The notes below the pieces were generated by a model that was given only the letters and a program-made list of their open reading frames with translations, made no database searches and was not told the origin of the DNA. From Pseudoleptotrichia goodfellowii (GTDB lineage Bacteria; Fusobacteriota; Fusobacteriia; Fusobacteriales; Leptotrichiaceae), in the NCBI RefSeq assembly GCF_007990505.1, contig NZ_AP019822.1:62001-126000 (forward strand): a stretch of DNA of 64,000 nucleotides, written 5' to 3'. Of this stretch, positions 61,329 through 64,000 are shown piece by piece. Positions within the stretch are counted from its first letter, which is position 1; each line of letters starts with the position of its first letter. The translations under genes and the position numbers were made by a program.

Positions 61329-64000
61329 ATGAATAATTATTTGAAAAGAACTTTGACAGTATTTGTACCGCTTTTAATGTCTCTGTTTTTAATAAAAGGC
61401 TATATTTCTACGAATAATTTTAAAGATAATCTGGGAAAAATTTTGAAAAGTACCGGATTAAATGTAGAATTTGATAAAGTGAGACTCAAAGGACTCAGTA
61501 AAATAGAAATTGACAATCTTGTAGTAAAAGATCAGTCGGGAAATGCCGTGATTAAAGCAAAAAAAGCCACTGCAACTGTAAATCTTCTTCTTCCGTCGAG
61601 GTTGGCGAGAGTAGATGCTTATGACGGAGAAGTTTTTTTGGAAAGATATAAAAATAATAAATTTAATATGTTTAATATTTTACCTCCGTCGGATCCCAAT
61701 AAAAAGACTGTAGACAGAGCGAGCAGAATAGGCAAAATTTATGTGCATAATGCTGTTTTACACTATAGTGATACGAGTTTTGAGCAGAAAATAAGTAAAG
61801 ATTTAACCGAAGTTTCGGGATTTCTGGACGTTTCCAAGTCGAGAGGGTTTTCTTTGGAGGCGGCAGGAAAAGGAGATGGACAGGAAAAAATATCGATAAA
61901 ATTGGGGCAGCTTGTAAATAATTTTGAATCTTTAAAATCATTGTTCGATACGAAAAAAAATACAGATAAAAGCAAAAAAGAATTTAATTTGGGCTTTGTA
62001 TTTGAAAATGTGAATATAAATGAGCAGTTGGGACAATATGTCCCGTTGGATATGATAAAAGCAAAAAAAGGACTGCTCAACGGAACTCTTAACCTGAGTG
62101 ACGGAAATCCTGAAAAAAAAATAAGAGCCACAGGAAGGCTCACAGTAAAAAACGGGACACTTTCTTATGATGATTATGAGGGATATATTGAAAATGCAGA
62201 CGCTGTAATTGATATGAAAGGAAATGTTATAACTGTAGATGCCGTGAAAATGTTTAATAATGATCCTTTGACTTTTAAACTGAATGCCGATATTGACGAA
62301 GGAAAATTAAACATAAAACTGAATGCCGTAAATACTCCTTTTGAAGAAATTTCAAGATACAAACTTCTGAAAGATGTAAAAGCTACAGGAAATGTAACGG
62401 GAAATCTGAATGCCGATGTAAATACAAAAACAAAAGAAACAACATTGGACGGTAAATTTTTATCTCCCGGTATAAAACTGGGAGGATATAATTTCAGAGA
62501 TATTAAAACCGGAATTACAATGAATAAAGATCAGATTTTAACAGTTGAAAATACAAGTTTTAATTTTGACGAAACTATAGGCGGCTTTAAAATAAAAGAT
62601 TATGTAAGCAGCAAAAAATTCGTGTATAATGTAAAAGAAAAAAACGGCAACGGAGATTATACTATCTCAAACAGAGGTTCCGATTATGAAATTGCCGAAA
62701 TAAACGGGACGGCAAAAATAGATAAAAACAATACAATAACAGGAAATTTCAATTCTAACAAAATAGACGGAAATTTTGTAATAGAGCCTTCCAAAAAACT
62801 GATGACTGTAAATGCCGACGGAAAAGATTATGTTGCGGTAAAATATGGAGGACAGACATACGAAGTAAATCCCGATGTAAAAAATCTTGTGCTTAATTTC
62901 GGAGAAAAAAATATACTGGAATCGGGAATGATAAATGCAAAACTTAAAGGCGGACAAAATAAATATTTTGACAGCATAAATGCAAAAATAGATATAAATA
63001 AAGGAGCATACAACGTAAATGCCGATATAAATACAGGCGGACAGACGATACATGCCAAAGGTACAACTACAAAGGAAATGTATCATTCATATACGATTAC
63101 ATCTGCAGGAAAATCGACTTTTGATGCAGCAAAATTATTAAGACAATACGGATATGATCTGAAAGGTCTTGATACAGCCAAACTGCCTATAGTGTTGAAT
63201 GCACATATAAGCGGAAAAACCGACAGCTTGGGTGGGACATATAATATATACAGCCCTTTCGGTCGTTATATTGTAGAGTATGAAAAATTGCACGCTAAGG
63301 GAAAAATAAGAAATTTGCTAAGTCTAAACTTAGACGTAAATGCTACAATGGAAGAACTGTGGTTAGGATACCAGAGATTTAAAAATGTTACAGGAGAGCT
63401 GGATATAAGAAATAATATTTTAAATATTGTCGATGTTCATAACGGAAAATTAAATGCAAAAGGACAATATAATTTAAAAACAGGAAAAATGAATATAAAT
63501 TCCGATTTAAATGATTATGTTCTTTACAATACTTCCAAACCTGAAGTCAATGTCTATGTAGACAGTATGACAATGAATCTTGACGGAAAACTTGACAATC
63601 TTTCGGGAAATATAACTTTAAATCCTGCAAAAACAACTATAAATTCTCAATATATAGGCAATACAAAAGGTATTATAGATATAAAAAACAGTGTTCTCAG
63701 TTTCAGAGATTTCGGATTGAGAGAAAACAGTGTTCAGGGGACATACGATTTGAAAACGGGACTTGCTGATATATCTCTTAATTTAAATGAACCTGATGTA
63801 CCTAAACTCTTTGAATTTAAAGATCTGACATTCGGAACTTTTTCGGTTTTAAATTTAAAAGGGGATTTGAACAAATTTGATTTGACCGGAAAGATAATTT
63901 TTGATAATATAAGTTATAAGGGATTCAAATTACCTCAAGTTGCAACTCAAATGGAATATTCTGACGGAAATGTAGACAAACTCTTTAAATACGGTACATT
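61329..64000 (+). CDS. TamB/AsmA-like large envelope protein, partial (runs off the window)
   Basis: The open frame from ATG 61329 (GGAGGG 8 bases upstream) continues to the end of the window without a stop: 890 codons seen. One N-terminal membrane helix (about 7-24, TLTVFVPLLMSLFLIKGY) acts as an uncleaved anchor. The rest is long runs of short amphipathic strands with Asn/Gly/Lys turns (repeated D-Y-x-V-N-A-D-I and L-N-A-x-I patterns), as in TamB/YdbH/AsmA-like proteins that bridge inner and outer membranes. In Fusobacteriota such proteins are thought to move lipids or help outer-membrane assembly (inference). The C-terminal TamB domain is not in the window. Confidence 0.82.
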   Translation, partial: MNNYLKRTLTVFVPLLMSLFLIKGYISTNNFKDNLGKILKSTGLNVEFDKVRLKGLSKIEIDNLVVKDQSGNAVIKAKKATATVNLLLPSRLARVDAYDGEVFLERYKNNKFNMFNILPPSDPNKKTVDRASRIGKIYVHNAVLHYSDTSFEQKISKDLTEVSGFLDVSKSRGFSLEAAGKGDGQEKISIKLGQLVNNFESLKSLFDTKKNTDKSKKEFNLGFVFENVNINEQLGQYVPLDMIKAKKGLLNGTLNLSDGNPEKKIRATGRLTVKNGTLSYDDYEGYIENADAVIDMKGNVITVDAVKMFNNDPLTFKLNADIDEGKLNIKLNAVNTPFEEISRYKLLKDVKATGNVTGNLNADVNTKTKETTLDGKFLSPGIKLGGYNFRDIKTGITMNKDQILTVENTSFNFDETIGGFKIKDYVSSKKFVYNVKEKNGNGDYTISNRGSDYEIAEINGTAKIDKNNTITGNFNSNKIDGNFVIEPSKKLMTVNADGKDYVAVKYGGQTYEVNPDVKNLVLNFGEKNILESGMINAKLKGGQNKYFDSINAKIDINKGAYNVNADINTGGQTIHAKGTTTKEMYHSYTITSAGKSTFDAAKLLRQYGYDLKGLDTAKLPIVLNAHISGKTDSLGGTYNIYSPFGRYIVEYEKLHAKGKIRNLLSLNLDVNATMEELWLGYQRFKNVTGELDIRNNILNIVDVHNGKLNAKGQYNLKTGKMNINSDLNDYVLYNTSKPEVNVYVDSMTMNLDGKLDNLSGNITLNPAKTTINSQYIGNTKGIIDIKNSVLSFRDFGLRENSVQGTYDLKTGLADISLNLNEPDVPKLFEFKDLTFGTFSVLNLKGDLNKFDLTGKIIFDNISYKGFKLPQVATQMEYSDGNVDKLFKYGT

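Overview
The window reads as chromosomal DNA of a low-G+C, anaerobic, double-membraned bacterium of the Fusobacteriota, most likely Leptotrichia or a close relative. The evidence is AT-rich intergenic DNA, GGA/AGA-rich codon use, strong GGAGG ribosome sites, sodium-coupled oxaloacetate decarboxylation, a glycyl radical enzyme, several PTS systems, and envelope genes (TamB-like protein, MliC-type lipoprotein, periplasmic 5'-nucleotidase). The family assignment is inference; no rRNA lies in the window.

Layout. 0-6 kb: biotin ligase (minus), then PEP carboxykinase and a four-gene sodium-pumping oxaloacetate decarboxylase whose biotin carrier is a separate protein. 6-11.4 kb: tRNA-Ser, pheS-pheT-thiN, and tRNA-Gln. 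11.5-18.4 kb: an AlbA/Schlafen-type ATP-binding regulator with a 12-bp tandem repeat, an OatA-like O-acetyltransferase, pgi, an unknown gene and an M18 aminopeptidase. 18.4-31.1 kb: a large GH13 glycosidase, two DeoR regulators, a glucose-type PTS IICBA, GldA, fructose-6-phosphate aldolase (FSA), and a glycyl radical enzyme with its activase. This set matches the parts list of the recently described anhydro-sugar-phosphate ('anhydroglycolysis') route and is the most interesting locus here. 31-40 kb: pgk, a secreted 5'-nucleotidase, a MazG-like protein, small envelope proteins, cysK-cysE, and an HxlR regulator divergent from a quinone-reductase-like gene plus a YciI gene. 39.7-48.1 kb: two peptidases, an ABC exporter, an orphan plasmid-type Rep_3 initiator, and a mannose-family PTS IIB-IIC-IID without IIA. 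48.3-56.2 kb: an oligopeptide ABC transporter, with three unrelated minus-strand genes between oppF and oppA; one of these is a predicted secreted 2H phosphoesterase. 56.2-64 kb: nitroreductase, mnmG, a VOC protein, rsmG, a large palindromic element, parB, and a TamB-like gene that runs off the end.

How it works together. Imported sugars would be phosphorylated by the PTS and fed to Pgi, FSA, the glycyl radical enzyme and Pgk. PEP can reach pyruvate through PckA plus the sodium pump, which would conserve energy. Peptides enter through Opp and are cut by PepF, M18 and M20 enzymes. Motifs resembling DeoR-family operators lie just downstream of four promoters in the PTS/GRE region and suggest a single regulon. 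Convergent gene pairs are separated by strong, mostly two-way terminators.
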